Positions 26,002 to 34,532 of a stretch of DNA of 64,000 bases are shown one piece after another. Location of the stretch: NCBI GenBank assembly GCA_964463985.1, contig CAYXEK010000007.1:18730-82729 (forward strand), given 5' to 3'. The notes under the pieces were generated by a model, which did no database searches, was not told the origin of the DNA, and was given only the letters and a program-made list of their open reading frames with translations. Origin of the DNA: JAXGPF01 sp964463985. GTDB taxonomy: Bacteria; Verrucomicrobiota; Kiritimatiellia; JAAZAB01. Made by a program: the position numbers and the translations under genes. Each line of letters starts with the position of its first letter. Positions within the stretch are counted from its first letter, which is position 1.

Positions 26002-28077
26002 ATGCCATTCTACCCGTCATTCATACGCAGCGGCCGGCGCGCCGGTTTCACCGCGGTGGAACTGATCATCAGCGCTTCCATCATGGCGCTGGTCATGACC
26101 GGCGCCATCGCCACTTTTGTTTACGGACTGCGCACCTGGCGCAATGAAACCATCACCAGCGAATTGCACCAGGACCTGGAAAAAGCGATGGAACATATCC
26201 GCAACGATTTGCGGCTTTCCAGCGTGGGCGTGGGCCTGATGTCATTTTACCCTACCAATGCCGCCGAATACACCGCCATCAGTTTCCCGCTTTCCTCTCC
26301 CGCCGGCGACAACCTTTTGCGGCGGGATTTGAACACCAACAGCCCGAACTACGGACGCATCATCTGGGATCAAACCGTGATTTACCACGTACGGCCCGGA
26401 CAGCCCGATGAATTGCTGCGGACCTTATTCACGCCGCGGAACAGCAACGCCGCGCCGCATGATTTCTACACCCAATTGCGCGCAGTGGCGCTCAGCACCG
26501 ATCTCGCCGGCGTGCAGGCCGCCGCCATGGCGGGTGAAAATGCCACCAGCCGGGTGATTTTTCAGAACCTGGTAAGCATGCGCATCCGGCCGCCGGAATT
26601 GCTGTTTGACGGCTATGCCGCCTCCTACCAGCGCGCGCGCAATCTTAACTGGGGCAGCGTGGTGCTGGGCGACGGCATCAACGACCTGACCTTTACCGTA
26701 GTGGGCAAAAACACCGACAGCGCCGGCTACAAGATGGGTATTGACTGGTTTTCGCTCAGCCCCAGCGCCAGCCGGCGCGAGGGCGAGATTTTCCTGCCGG
26801 CCGATTCTCATCCGGTTTCGCCTTTCTACCGGGCCATCCTGTCCGGCGGGACGGTTTCCGCCCAGGATATGTCCCCGCACGGCGCCGGCTGGAGCGGCAA
26901 CTGCCAGTTGACCTTCGACGCCGGCGCCATCGGCAACGCTATCACCTTCAAGGCCCATAACGATCTCTGGTGCGATTCGCAGTTTGACACCCCGCCGGGC
27001 GTCATTGCCAGCAATGTCAGCCGCAAATGCGACACCAATTTCATTGCGCAGCCCCCCTATATCCCCGATTATGTCATGGACATGGACAAAGGCATAACCT
27101 GGACCGCGGAGAACGCCACGGATGGCGCGATCGGCGCCATTACGCTGACGAATGACGTCCCTGTGATCAACATCATCTATGGCGGCAGCAGCAATGCGCC
27201 AGGCAACATCATCTACAACGGCGCCCGGGCATGCCTGAATTTCCAGGCGCCCACCAACGGCCAGCTTTTCATTGACAACGTGAAAATCATGCAGCAATTG
27301 TCCGGCACCAATCCTGTGGCCGGCACCGTTCAGAACGTGACCTTTGCCGGCAGTTCCTGGCGCAAGGTCGGCGCGGGCGGCGAGGCTTGGAGCGATTGGA
27401 TCGACTTTCCGTTCGACCGCAACGTTTCCTGCCTGGTATCTTTTCAGCTAAAAACGGACAACTTGATCCTTGCCAACGCCAGGACATGGTTGTCCACCGC
27501 CACCAACCCGCCCATGTCGTATTTGAACAATATGCCGCATAACCAGTTGATCGGTCTGGGTGCGATCGCGGTATTGTATCCCTCCAACGCCGTCTACCTT
27601 TCCGGGATTTTTGACACCCGGCTGGCCAATCCTTCCTATCGCCTCCTTAACTGGACCCAGGTGGAGCCCTGGCCTTATGGCGACATTGACATCCGCGTGC
27701 GGTCCGGCGACCAGCGTGACTTAAGCGACGCCTGCGCATGGGATTTCTACGGCGTCAATAACGATCACAATAACATCGTTGGCATTTCGGGCGGTCGTTA
27801 CGTTCAATACGAGGTTTTATACAACACCATCCAACCGCATACGTTAAACGCCAAACTGCGGGACGTCACAATCAGTTGGGCCGGATCCACGGGGTTGGTG
27901 GATTTAGTGGTCGGATTCGCCCGCGGGCCGGATTACGGGATCGTCAAAGCCGAAGTCAACGGACAAGCTTTCATCAAGGGAATCGAGGTGGAAATGGAAA
28001 TTTTCAAAGCCGGACCTTTCGGCACCAACCGCGTATCCGGCCTGATGGAAGTGCGGCCTTTGAATACGGGGAAATAG
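26002..28077 (+). CDS. Very large PilW/GspJ-like pseudopilin (second trio)
   Basis: The 691-residue protein starts RRAGFTAVELIISASIMALVM, with a prepilin site and the +5 glutamate, and continues GLRTWRNETITSELHQDLEKAMEHIRNDLRLSS, in part, the PilW/GspJ pattern. Normal family members are about 200-350 residues; here a long beta-rich region follows, with aromatic and Asn-rich stretches such as LCWDSQFDTPPGV-like and WKVGAGGEAWSDWIDFPFD-like segments. This may be an adhesive or glycan-binding passenger at the fibre tip. ATG 26002 is used; an earlier in-frame start lies inside the previous gene. Confidence 0.8.
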   Translation: MPFYPSFIRSGRRAGFTAVELIISASIMALVMTGAIATFVYGLRTWRNETITSELHQDLEKAMEHIRNDLRLSSVGVGLMSFYPTNAAEYTAISFPLSSPAGDNLLRRDLNTNSPNYGRIIWDQTVIYHVRPGQPDELLRTLFTPRNSNAAPHDFYTQLRAVALSTDLAGVQAAAMAGENATSRVIFQNLVSMRIRPPELLFDGYAASYQRARNLNWGSVVLGDGINDLTFTVVGKNTDSAGYKMGIDWFSLSPSASRREGEIFLPADSHPVSPFYRAILSGGTVSAQDMSPHGAGWSGNCQLTFDAGAIGNAITFKAHNDLWCDSQFDTPPGVIASNVSRKCDTNFIAQPPYIPDYVMDMDKGITWTAENATDGAIGAITLTNDVPVINIIYGGSSNAPGNIIYNGARACLNFQAPTNGQLFIDNVKIMQQLSGTNPVAGTVQNVTFAGSSWRKVGAGGEAWSDWIDFPFDRNVSCLVSFQLKTDNLILANARTWLSTATNPPMSYLNNMPHNQLIGLGAIAVLYPSNAVYLSGIFDTRLANPSYRLLNWTQVEPWPYGDIDIRVRSGDQRDLSDACAWDFYGVNNDHNNIVGISGGRYVQYEVLYNTIQPHTLNAKLRDVTISWAGSTGLVDLVVGFARGPDYGIVKAEVNGQAFIKGIEVEMEIFKAGPFGTNRVSGLMEVRPLNTGK

Positions 28078-28096
28078 ATGTCAGAAAGGAACAGCC

Positions 28097-29197
28097 ATGT
28101 CAAATAACACTTTGCGGCGCAACCGCGCCGGCCGCCGCGGCTCGGCGCTGGTGACGGTCATGTGCGTATCGGCGGTGCTGCTGCTGGCCAGCATGGTGAT
28201 GGCTTACATCACCCGGCAGTCGGTGGCGCGAGCCCAGCGGATCAACACCGGCGCGCGGGCCCTAGCCGTCGCGGAAGCCGGCATTGCGGGCATGATCTCG
28301 CTGCTGAGCACCAATTACAACATGTGGCGGAACACCAACCACAGCGCCCAGTTTGGCGGCGGCTACTTTACCGTCAACAGCCTGACGCAATCCAACGGCA
28401 ACGTGCTGCTGGTCAGCACCGGCGTGGTTGGCAGCGTGGCGCGCTCAACGATCATGGAACTGCTCGGCACTTACCAGGACTGGAATGATTCGCTGTTTCA
28501 ACTGGACGGCGTCATCCTGGCCGGCGGCGATGTGCGTTTTTCATCGGCCGCCTACGAAATCAACGGCAATGTGCATGCCAACGGCAGCGTGATCGCCAAC
28601 GGCGGCGCGAAAAACGGTGACTTCATCAGCAATGCGGTCATCACGGCTGTAGGCTCGGTCGCCGATTTGAACAATGTTGACGCCACCAACGAAATCTCCG
28701 GCGCGCCCTTGCGGGTGCTGCCGACGTTCGATTTCGACAGCTACCGGCAACTGGCCATTTCCAACGGTTTGTATTACAGCAATTCCATGACTTTCAACGG
28801 CTGGAATGCCTGGCCGTCCAACGGGGTGGTCTATGTCAATGGCGATGTGGTGATCGCCAATCACAGTTCTCTGGTGGGCACGCTCGTGGCCAACGGCAAC
28901 ATCCAGGTGCAGAATAATTTCACTCAGACCAATTTTCCGGGACAAACCAACTGGCCTTCCGTGATGAGCACCGGCAACGTCACGCTGCAAAACAAAGAGG
29001 ATTATTACGGCATCATTTATGCCGCTTTGAATGTCAGCATCCAGAACAACATCACCTGCTATGGCGGCATTATCAGCGGCGGTTACACCGAGATTCAGAA
29101 CCACGGCACCATGAACCAGCCGCCCGGCTACCCACCCTGGGACCCGCTCAATCCCTCCGTACCCCCGGAAGTCATCGTCGGCGGCTGGCTGAAGTAA
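28097..29197 (+). CDS. PilX-like pseudopilin with bactofilin-like beta repeats (second trio)
   Basis: This 366-residue protein has a basic start, RRNRAGRRGSALVTVMCVSA, then a hydrophobic helix and RAQRINTGARALAVAEAGIAGMISLL, the PilX pattern of R..Q...A...AEAG. From about residue 140 there are repeated strands VILAGGDVRFSS, INGNVHANGSVIANGG, VYVNGDVVIANHSSLVGTLVANGNIQV and NVSIQNNITCYGGIISGG, which look like the regular turns of a bactofilin or beta-helix. It ends the seven-gene operon. A 250-bp gap with no gene follows before the UroD-family gene. Confidence 0.8.
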   Translation: MSNNTLRRNRAGRRGSALVTVMCVSAVLLLASMVMAYITRQSVARAQRINTGARALAVAEAGIAGMISLLSTNYNMWRNTNHSAQFGGGYFTVNSLTQSNGNVLLVSTGVVGSVARSTIMELLGTYQDWNDSLFQLDGVILAGGDVRFSSAAYEINGNVHANGSVIANGGAKNGDFISNAVITAVGSVADLNNVDATNEISGAPLRVLPTFDFDSYRQLAISNGLYYSNSMTFNGWNAWPSNGVVYVNGDVVIANHSSLVGTLVANGNIQVQNNFTQTNFPGQTNWPSVMSTGNVTLQNKEDYYGIIYAALNVSIQNNITCYGGIISGGYTEIQNHGTMNQPPGYPPWDPLNPSVPPEVIVGGWLK

Positions 29198-29363
29198 GCG
29201 CAAGCCGGCTTTGCCGCAGCAGCGTCAGCGCTTTGCGCCCGCGCGCCGGCGGTTGGCATTGATCGGCAAGATAGAGGCATCTTCCGTTGGCGCATGCCGT
29301 TACGCGACAGTTTGACGCAGAGCGCCGGTCGGCCATATTACGTGTAAAATTCATGCGGAGTGG

Positions 29364-29392
29364 TTGCGGGAAAATTGCTCTTGTGCTAGTAT
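29364..29392 (+). promoter_or_regulatory. Putative promoter of the first UroD-family gene
   Basis: TTGCGG (29364-29369) and TAGTAT (29387-29392) are 17 bp apart. The leader is about 50 nt with an AAGGAG ribosome site. The rest of the 250-bp gap shows only a small AAGCCGGCTT palindrome. Confidence 0.4.
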
Positions 29393-29447
29393 TCTTTTTT
29401 TGACGCGCTTCAGGCGCGGCATGCACGGCATCCGCCAAGGAGTCAAC

Positions 29448-30464
29448 ATGAGCCGACAAATCGCCCGCGACGCCATCAATCTCAAACCCACGCCGCGCAT
29501 CGCCCATACGGAATATTCGCTGGCGCATCACAAGGAATACGTTGCCAGGCTCCAGCCGCAATCCATCCTGGACGCCTGGGATATTGACTTCCCGTTCACC
29601 ACCAATAACGGCCCCATCCGCTGGGCGGACGCCGGACGCGTCACCGACATGGGCCATGCCGGCTATGACGTGGACGGCAGCGATTTCCGGCCGGTGGGCG
29701 ATTGCCCGTTTACCGACGCGGAAGAGATTTACGAGTTCGATCCGGCGCGGGAATACGGTCTGCCCGGACACCGCGAACTGGTAAAATTTTATGAGGAGGC
29801 GCACCAGGCCCGCAACGCGTCGAATCCCAACCAACTCTGGCCGGGCGGTTATTATCCGACGGTCGTTTCCGGCGCCATTCAATCATTCGGCTGGGATATG
29901 CTGCTGCTGGCCGCCGCCGACCTGGAGCGCTTCGCCGAAGTCCTGCGCCGGTTTGCCGCCTATACCGCGCATTACGTCGCCGCCTGGGCGGAAACTTCCA
30001 TCGAGGTGTTCATCCAACACGACGACATGGTCTGGAGCGACGGGCCGTTCCTGCGCCCCGATTTTTACCGCGGCGTGATCTTCCCGCTGTACAAATCCAT
30101 GTGGGCGCCGCTGAAAAAAGCCGGCAAGAAAATCATGTACTGCTCCGACGGCACCTTCGACATGTTCATGGAAGACATCCTGGACTGCGGGGCCGACGGC
30201 CTGATTTTCGAGCCATCCAATGACTTCGCCGGGGTGGTCCGGCGTTTCGGCCGCCGCTGCTGCCTGGTGGGCAGCAAGGTGGATTGCCGCACCCTGGCCG
30301 CGGGCAACTGGGACAAGGTCAAGCAGGAAATGGACGATACCCTGGCGCTGGCCCGCGATTGCGCGGGACTGATCTGGGCGGTGGGCAACCACCTGGCGCC
30401 CAACATTTCCGATGAAATGATGGACCTGTACATCAACTACCTGCGCCGGCACTGGCAGCGCTGA
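29448..30464 (+). CDS. Uroporphyrinogen decarboxylase family protein (methyltransferase-like), first
   Basis: The 338-residue TIM-barrel protein belongs to the UroD/MtaA superfamily (QSFGWDMLLLAAADLERFAEVL, HDDMVWSDGPFLRPDFYRGV and IFEPSNDFAGVVRRFG are typical barrel segments). Members outside haem synthesis are mainly methyltransferases that move methyl groups between corrinoid proteins and acceptors. The local YCSDG replaces the HxCG zinc site of MtaA, so the catalytic chemistry may differ. ATG 29448 follows AAGGAG. It is convergent with the aldolase gene, and a GGGCGG-ctatct-CCGCCC hairpin overlaps both stops (about 30466-30483). Confidence 0.8.
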   Translation: MSRQIARDAINLKPTPRIAHTEYSLAHHKEYVARLQPQSILDAWDIDFPFTTNNGPIRWADAGRVTDMGHAGYDVDGSDFRPVGDCPFTDAEEIYEFDPAREYGLPGHRELVKFYEEAHQARNASNPNQLWPGGYYPTVVSGAIQSFGWDMLLLAAADLERFAEVLRRFAAYTAHYVAAWAETSIEVFIQHDDMVWSDGPFLRPDFYRGVIFPLYKSMWAPLKKAGKKIMYCSDGTFDMFMEDILDCGADGLIFEPSNDFAGVVRRFGRRCCLVGSKVDCRTLAAGNWDKVKQEMDDTLALARDCAGLIWAVGNHLAPNISDEMMDLYINYLRRHWQR

Positions 30465-30470
30465 GGGCGG

Positions 30471-31280
30471 CTATCTCCGCCCGCGCAGGATTTTCAGCGC
30501 CGCATCCACGCCGGCGTTTTCATGCACCAGCGCGCAGATGGCGCGCGTCATGCGCACCGGCGTGGCATGGCCGAAGGCATTGCGCCCCACCGCCACGCCG
30601 CTGCCGCCGGCGTCCAGGGAGTCGCGGATGATCTGCAGCAGCATGCGATCATCCGTCAGCTTTTCCCCGCCGGCAATCACCACCGGGATCGGACAGCCGG
30701 CCACCACTTTCTCGAACGATTTGGCCGACCCGGTATAGGTCACCTTGACGATATCCGCTCCCAGTTCCGCCGCAATGCGCGCGGCATGCCGGACGCTGTC
30801 GGGATCGCTCTCGGACTTGATTTTCTTGCCGCGCGCGTACATCATCGCCAACAGGGGCATGCCCCACTCCATGCATTGCACCGCAACCTGCCCCAAGTCG
30901 CGCAGCATGACCGATTCGTTCTCCGCGCCGATATTGATGTGCACACTGACGGCGTCGGCGCCGAATTTCAAGGCATTTTCCACCGTGTTCACCAGCACCT
31001 TGGCGTTGGGATCGGGGCTCCAGACCGTGCTCCCGGAAAGGTGCAGGATCAAGCCCACATCCTTGCCCTGCCGGCGATGGCCGTGCAACGGCAGGCCGAT
31101 ATGCCCCAGCACCGCATTTGCGCCGCCTTCAGCAACGGCATTCACCATATCGCGCATGTTTTCGATGCCGGGTATCGGGCCGACCGTCACCCCGTGGTCC
31201 ATCGGCACAATGACCGCGCGCATGGTATCGCGGTTGATGATCCGCTCCAACCTGATCAACTTGCCTGGCATGAATCCCAT
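30471..31280 (-). CDS. DhnA-type class I aldolase (2-amino-3,7-dideoxy-heptulosonate synthase/LsrF family)
   Basis: This 269-residue DeoC/FbaB-family aldolase has the family opening VPMDHGVTVGPIPGIENM and the Schiff-base lysine in DIVKVTYTGS, then PVVIAGGEK and the phosphate loop GGSGVAVGRNAFGH. Archaeal-type members (ADH synthase) make the precursor of 3-dehydroquinate; others cleave sugar phosphates. The sequence resembles the ADH-synthase branch, but no 3-dehydroquinate synthase II partner is in the window. ATG 31280 follows GGGAGGAATTTTAAT. Its frame is open a further 46 codons upstream, without a ribosome site. Confidence 0.85.
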   Translation of the reverse strand: MGFMPGKLIRLERIINRDTMRAVIVPMDHGVTVGPIPGIENMRDMVNAVAEGGANAVLGHIGLPLHGHRRQGKDVGLILHLSGSTVWSPDPNAKVLVNTVENALKFGADAVSVHINIGAENESVMLRDLGQVAVQCMEWGMPLLAMMYARGKKIKSESDPDSVRHAARIAAELGADIVKVTYTGSAKSFEKVVAGCPIPVVIAGGEKLTDDRMLLQIIRDSLDAGGSGVAVGRNAFGHATPVRMTRAICALVHENAGVDAALKILRGRR

Positions 31281-31448
31281 ATTAAAATTCCTCCCAAAAA
31301 AACGGACCGAATCTTCAGAGCCAACCGGCGCTCCCGCCGGCCGGATAAGCGCATTTACCCTTGGTGGTTCGCCGGCAACTGCATGCCCATGGCGCAATAG
31401 GTCGGAGGGGTAAAACATCCTGCGGCTGAAGTCACATCGGCGCGGCGC

Positions 31449-31892
31449 TTACTGGTTTTTCAACAAATCCTGCAAGTGCTGAACGTAGGCAGCCGCCCCG
31501 CCGCGCTGGTACCCGGTCTGGGCAATCACTTCTCCGCCGGCTTTCAGCAACAGGATGGTAGGAAAGCCGCGAATCTGGTATTTCCTGAGCAGGCTTTCGT
31601 TCTGCTTCCTTTCAGCCTCCGGTAATTGCCTGTCGCGCGGAAAATCCGCCTTGAACAACACCAGGTTGTCCTTGGCAAAATCCTGGAATTCCTTTTGCGT
31701 AAAAACTTCTTCTTTAAGCTTGAAGCACCAGCCGCACCAATCCGATCCGGTAAAATCCACCAGGATAGGACGCTTGAGTTCCGCCGCCTTTTGCCTGGCT
31801 TTCTCAAAGTCCGTGAGCCAGCCATCCGCCGCCGAAGCCATTCCTGCCAGCAATATTCCCGCCAGGACCAAGCCGATCATATTTTTTTGCAT
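31449..31892 (-). CDS. Secreted thioredoxin-like protein
   Basis: The 147-residue protein has an N-terminal signal peptide (KNMIGLVLAGILLAGMASAA) and a thioredoxin fold with redox pair C-G-W-C at Cys53 and Cys56 (SDWCGWCFKL), plus cis-proline in GFPTILLLKAGGEV. It is like the DUF255/thioredoxin_7 group of periplasmic disulfide reductases or isomerases. The short upstream SD (GGGGAG before ATG 31892) supports the start. It sits alone between the aldolase and the unknown 812-residue secreted protein. Partners for electron supply, such as DsbD, are not in the window. Confidence 0.88.
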   Translation of the reverse strand: MQKNMIGLVLAGILLAGMASAADGWLTDFEKARQKAAELKRPILVDFTGSDWCGWCFKLKEEVFTQKEFQDFAKDNLVLFKADFPRDRQLPEAERKQNESLLRKYQIRGFPTILLLKAGGEVIAQTGYQRGGAAAYVQHLQDLLKNQ

Positions 31893-32047
31893 TGTTATCT
31901 CCCCTGTCGAACATGATTCAATCAACCGATTCGTTATATATAGTGACAAACCCCCGCCGGCATGTCAAGCCCGCCCGCGCCCCCGATCCGGGCGCAGGGA
32001 AAACATTGAAGGCCTGTAGTGCGCCGTTGCCTGGAGCAATCCGGATT

Positions 32048-34486
32048 TTATTCGCGGATGCCGGCACGGATGCCCAGCACGGCGCGCAGGCCGGCTTGAT
32101 GCGCATAGGGTCCGGCATCGCCGAATGGCGCCAGGCTGAAAATATCGGCGGGATTCTGCGTCGGCGCAGCCAGCAGGTAGCTGTAACGATATTCGCCCGC
32201 CCCGGCGGCGATCGCGGCCAGGTTCTTGATGTCATCGGCAACCGCGTCGGATACCGGCGGCGCCGCGGCGCCTGTCCGAAGCTTGTATAATTGCATCCCC
32301 AGACCGCCGAGTTCAACTTCGCCGCTGCGCGGCCGGTAAAAAGAGTCCGTCCCGCCGGCGCCGGCCAGGGCCGGCAAATGTTTCTGGAACACATCTTCCC
32401 AGGCCGCGGATCGAGGAATCCATGCCTCGCGGCCGCCGCCGCCATTGCGCACAATGGAAACCACATCGCGGGACCAGTGCCAGGCGATGGCCATGCCCCA
32501 GCGCGGATCGTCGAAAAAGCGCGGCCGGTCAGGCTGTTCCGGCTGTTGTTCCATCGCCAAGGTCAAAGCCGCCCCCAGGAAATCATTCAGCAGGGCGTCG
32601 CCGCAATCGGTGTTGCCGGTGGCATAGGCCAGCGCCAGGAGCAGCATGTAGCGGCCGGTCCAATCAAAAAAACCTTCCGGATCGCCCTGTTCCAGGCAAA
32701 CCGTCCGGGCCGCCAGCCATTCCTGGAACGCCGTCTCCGCCCAGGCGGGCGCAGCCCTTCCGGACGCTGGCAGGCAGACGGCGGCGAACTCTTCTGCGCG
32801 GTCCGCCGAGGCCACCCCCAGACTGTAATAAAGAATCATTAACCGGCGAAAGCGTTCTGCGTCCCGCACCTGCGCCGCCCGCCAACGCGCGGCGTCCCAT
32901 GCCCGCCGCACGCGCCGCAGGCTGTCGGCCAGCCGGCGGCGTTCCTGCTCGGAAAACCGGATGATCTCCGTTTCCAGCCGGCGCCGGCCGACTTCCAACC
33001 CGGGGCGCACAAACGCCACGCGGATTTTATCCAGTTCGCCGGTTTCCTCGCTCGGCAACAACTCGCCCGCCGCGCCGGCAAAAACGATTTCCTCCGGATC
33101 ATCGCCCCCGGGCAGCGGGCGGACAATCCGCCAGATCAGCATCAGACGCACCGCCATTCTGGGAGGAGGCTCAGGCTGGCCTTCCGGCGCCGGCTCGGAC
33201 GGTCTCAAGGTACAGGTCAACGCGATTTCGGGCTGGGAGCCGGCGCCCGGCGGCGCGGCGGCAAGCCAGTCGCATAAACGCGCCGCGGGCGGGACAGCCG
33301 CAGAGTCGCCCGGAGTCAGCATCGCCTCCAGTTCCCGCTCAAGCTCGCGCAGGCGGGCATTGCGTGCGTTTTCCTCCGGCAGGGCGGCGGCGTCCAGGGC
33401 CGCCTTGCGCCAGGCGGCGAATTCATGGCGGTAGGTCCAGACAAAGCCGAAGATGGCCGGCAGAGCGGCGGCGTCAAAGACAGCCTGTCGAGCCGCATTC
33501 GTGGGCGCCACTCTGCGCGCCTGCAAATCATTTTCCATTACCGCCAACATACGCGAACCGGCAATTTCATCCAACGCAGCCGTCATGGCCGGTTCCGCCG
33601 CACGGCGAGTCCAGAGCGTGGATCCGATTGCCGCCAGCAGCCCGGGATGGGCTATGTTTTTCAAGGCAAACGTCCAGAGTTGATTGCGGGCGGCTGGGAA
33701 ATCGGGCAACAGCCGCCGCAACTCGAAAGGCGCCGCGGCAATTTCCAATACCGGCGCCCCCAACGCCAGGGCCGTCTTGTCCGGGGAACTCACCAGGCCG
33801 GCGCGGCCCATGGCAGCGGCCAGACGGCTGTGCAAAGCCTCATCTGCCGGATCTGCGGAAGCCAGGGCGCCGGGCAATTCCGGGTCGGCATTAAACACCA
33901 GGGCTGCCAAGCCTGCTTCCGGCAGCCAATCGGGAAGGAGAGCCAGGTTGCTTAACCGGGTGTTGCCCAGGGCGGCCAGGGCCGCCGCGCCGCGCGCCAG
34001 GGGTGAATCGGCGCGCCGGAATCCCTCATGCAACCCCGCATATGCGGCGAAAAAATTATTGTAAAAAAACCAGGCCGCGGCGCTGATTCCGTCTGACGCC
34101 GACTCCAATTCCGCACCGGTCAAAAACCTGCCGGTATCCAAATCCTGGTACACTCGGGCCGTCCACCGCCGCGCCCGGGGGCGGCCGACGCCCAAGGCTT
34201 CGCGCACCGCCGCCTCGTCCACGGAGTAAAGGCCGGCCACGCGCGGCGCGCCCGCTTCCAGCAGCCGGGTGAAAGCCTTTTGCAGCGCCGCATCGCGTTC
34301 GGGATTCATGCTGAAAACCGGGGGGCAGGCGGCGCGCTCCGGCAGCCTGGCCGTAGCGGCGGAATATTCCGCCAGGCGCGTTAAATCTTCCTCCGTCCGC
34401 GGCGACTGCGCCCCCGCGGCCAGCCCCAGCGCCGTAGCCACGCAACCAACCAGAATTTGACCGTGATATTTAAATCGCCGATTCAT
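32048..34486 (-). CDS. Large secreted protein of unknown family (812 residues)
   Basis: The protein has a signal peptide (MNRRFKYHGQILVGCVATALGLAAGAQS). The N-terminal half is Ala/Leu/Arg-rich and helical with conserved-looking segments such as AAWFFYNNFFAAYAGLHEGF and NLALLPDWLPEAGLAALVF. The C-terminal part contains WAMAIAWHW-like tryptophans and ends AGIRE. I do not recognise the family; no catalytic motif is evident. It has no Shine-Dalgarno, and its ATG begins 9 nt after a -10-like CATAAT, suggesting a leaderless transcript. It is 46 bp downstream of the AraC regulator gene. Confidence 0.7.
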   Translation of the reverse strand: MNRRFKYHGQILVGCVATALGLAAGAQSPRTEEDLTRLAEYSAATARLPERAACPPVFSMNPERDAALQKAFTRLLEAGAPRVAGLYSVDEAAVREALGVGRPRARRWTARVYQDLDTGRFLTGAELESASDGISAAAWFFYNNFFAAYAGLHEGFRRADSPLARGAAALAALGNTRLSNLALLPDWLPEAGLAALVFNADPELPGALASADPADEALHSRLAAAMGRAGLVSSPDKTALALGAPVLEIAAAPFELRRLLPDFPAARNQLWTFALKNIAHPGLLAAIGSTLWTRRAAEPAMTAALDEIAGSRMLAVMENDLQARRVAPTNAARQAVFDAAALPAIFGFVWTYRHEFAAWRKAALDAAALPEENARNARLRELERELEAMLTPGDSAAVPPAARLCDWLAAAPPGAGSQPEIALTCTLRPSEPAPEGQPEPPPRMAVRLMLIWRIVRPLPGGDDPEEIVFAGAAGELLPSEETGELDKIRVAFVRPGLEVGRRRLETEIIRFSEQERRRLADSLRRVRRAWDAARWRAAQVRDAERFRRLMILYYSLGVASADRAEEFAAVCLPASGRAAPAWAETAFQEWLAARTVCLEQGDPEGFFDWTGRYMLLLALAYATGNTDCGDALLNDFLGAALTLAMEQQPEQPDRPRFFDDPRWGMAIAWHWSRDVVSIVRNGGGGREAWIPRSAAWEDVFQKHLPALAGAGGTDSFYRPRSGEVELGGLGMQLYKLRTGAAAPPVSDAVADDIKNLAAIAAGAGEYRYSYLLAAPTQNPADIFSLAPFGDAGPYAHQAGLRAVLGIRAGIRE

Positions 34487-34495
34487 TGAAAAACA

Positions 34496-34524
34496 ATTAT
34501 GCGCGCGGCCCGGCTGGAATGCAA
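34496..34524 (-). promoter_or_regulatory. Putative leaderless promoter of the 812-residue protein gene
   Basis: On the minus strand, TTGCAT (34524-34519) and CATAAT (34501-34496) are 17 bp apart, and the ATG begins 9 nt after the -10. The spacing is the same as at the pilin-like operon (17 and 9). Confidence 0.45.
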
Positions 34525-34532
34525 CACCGTTT

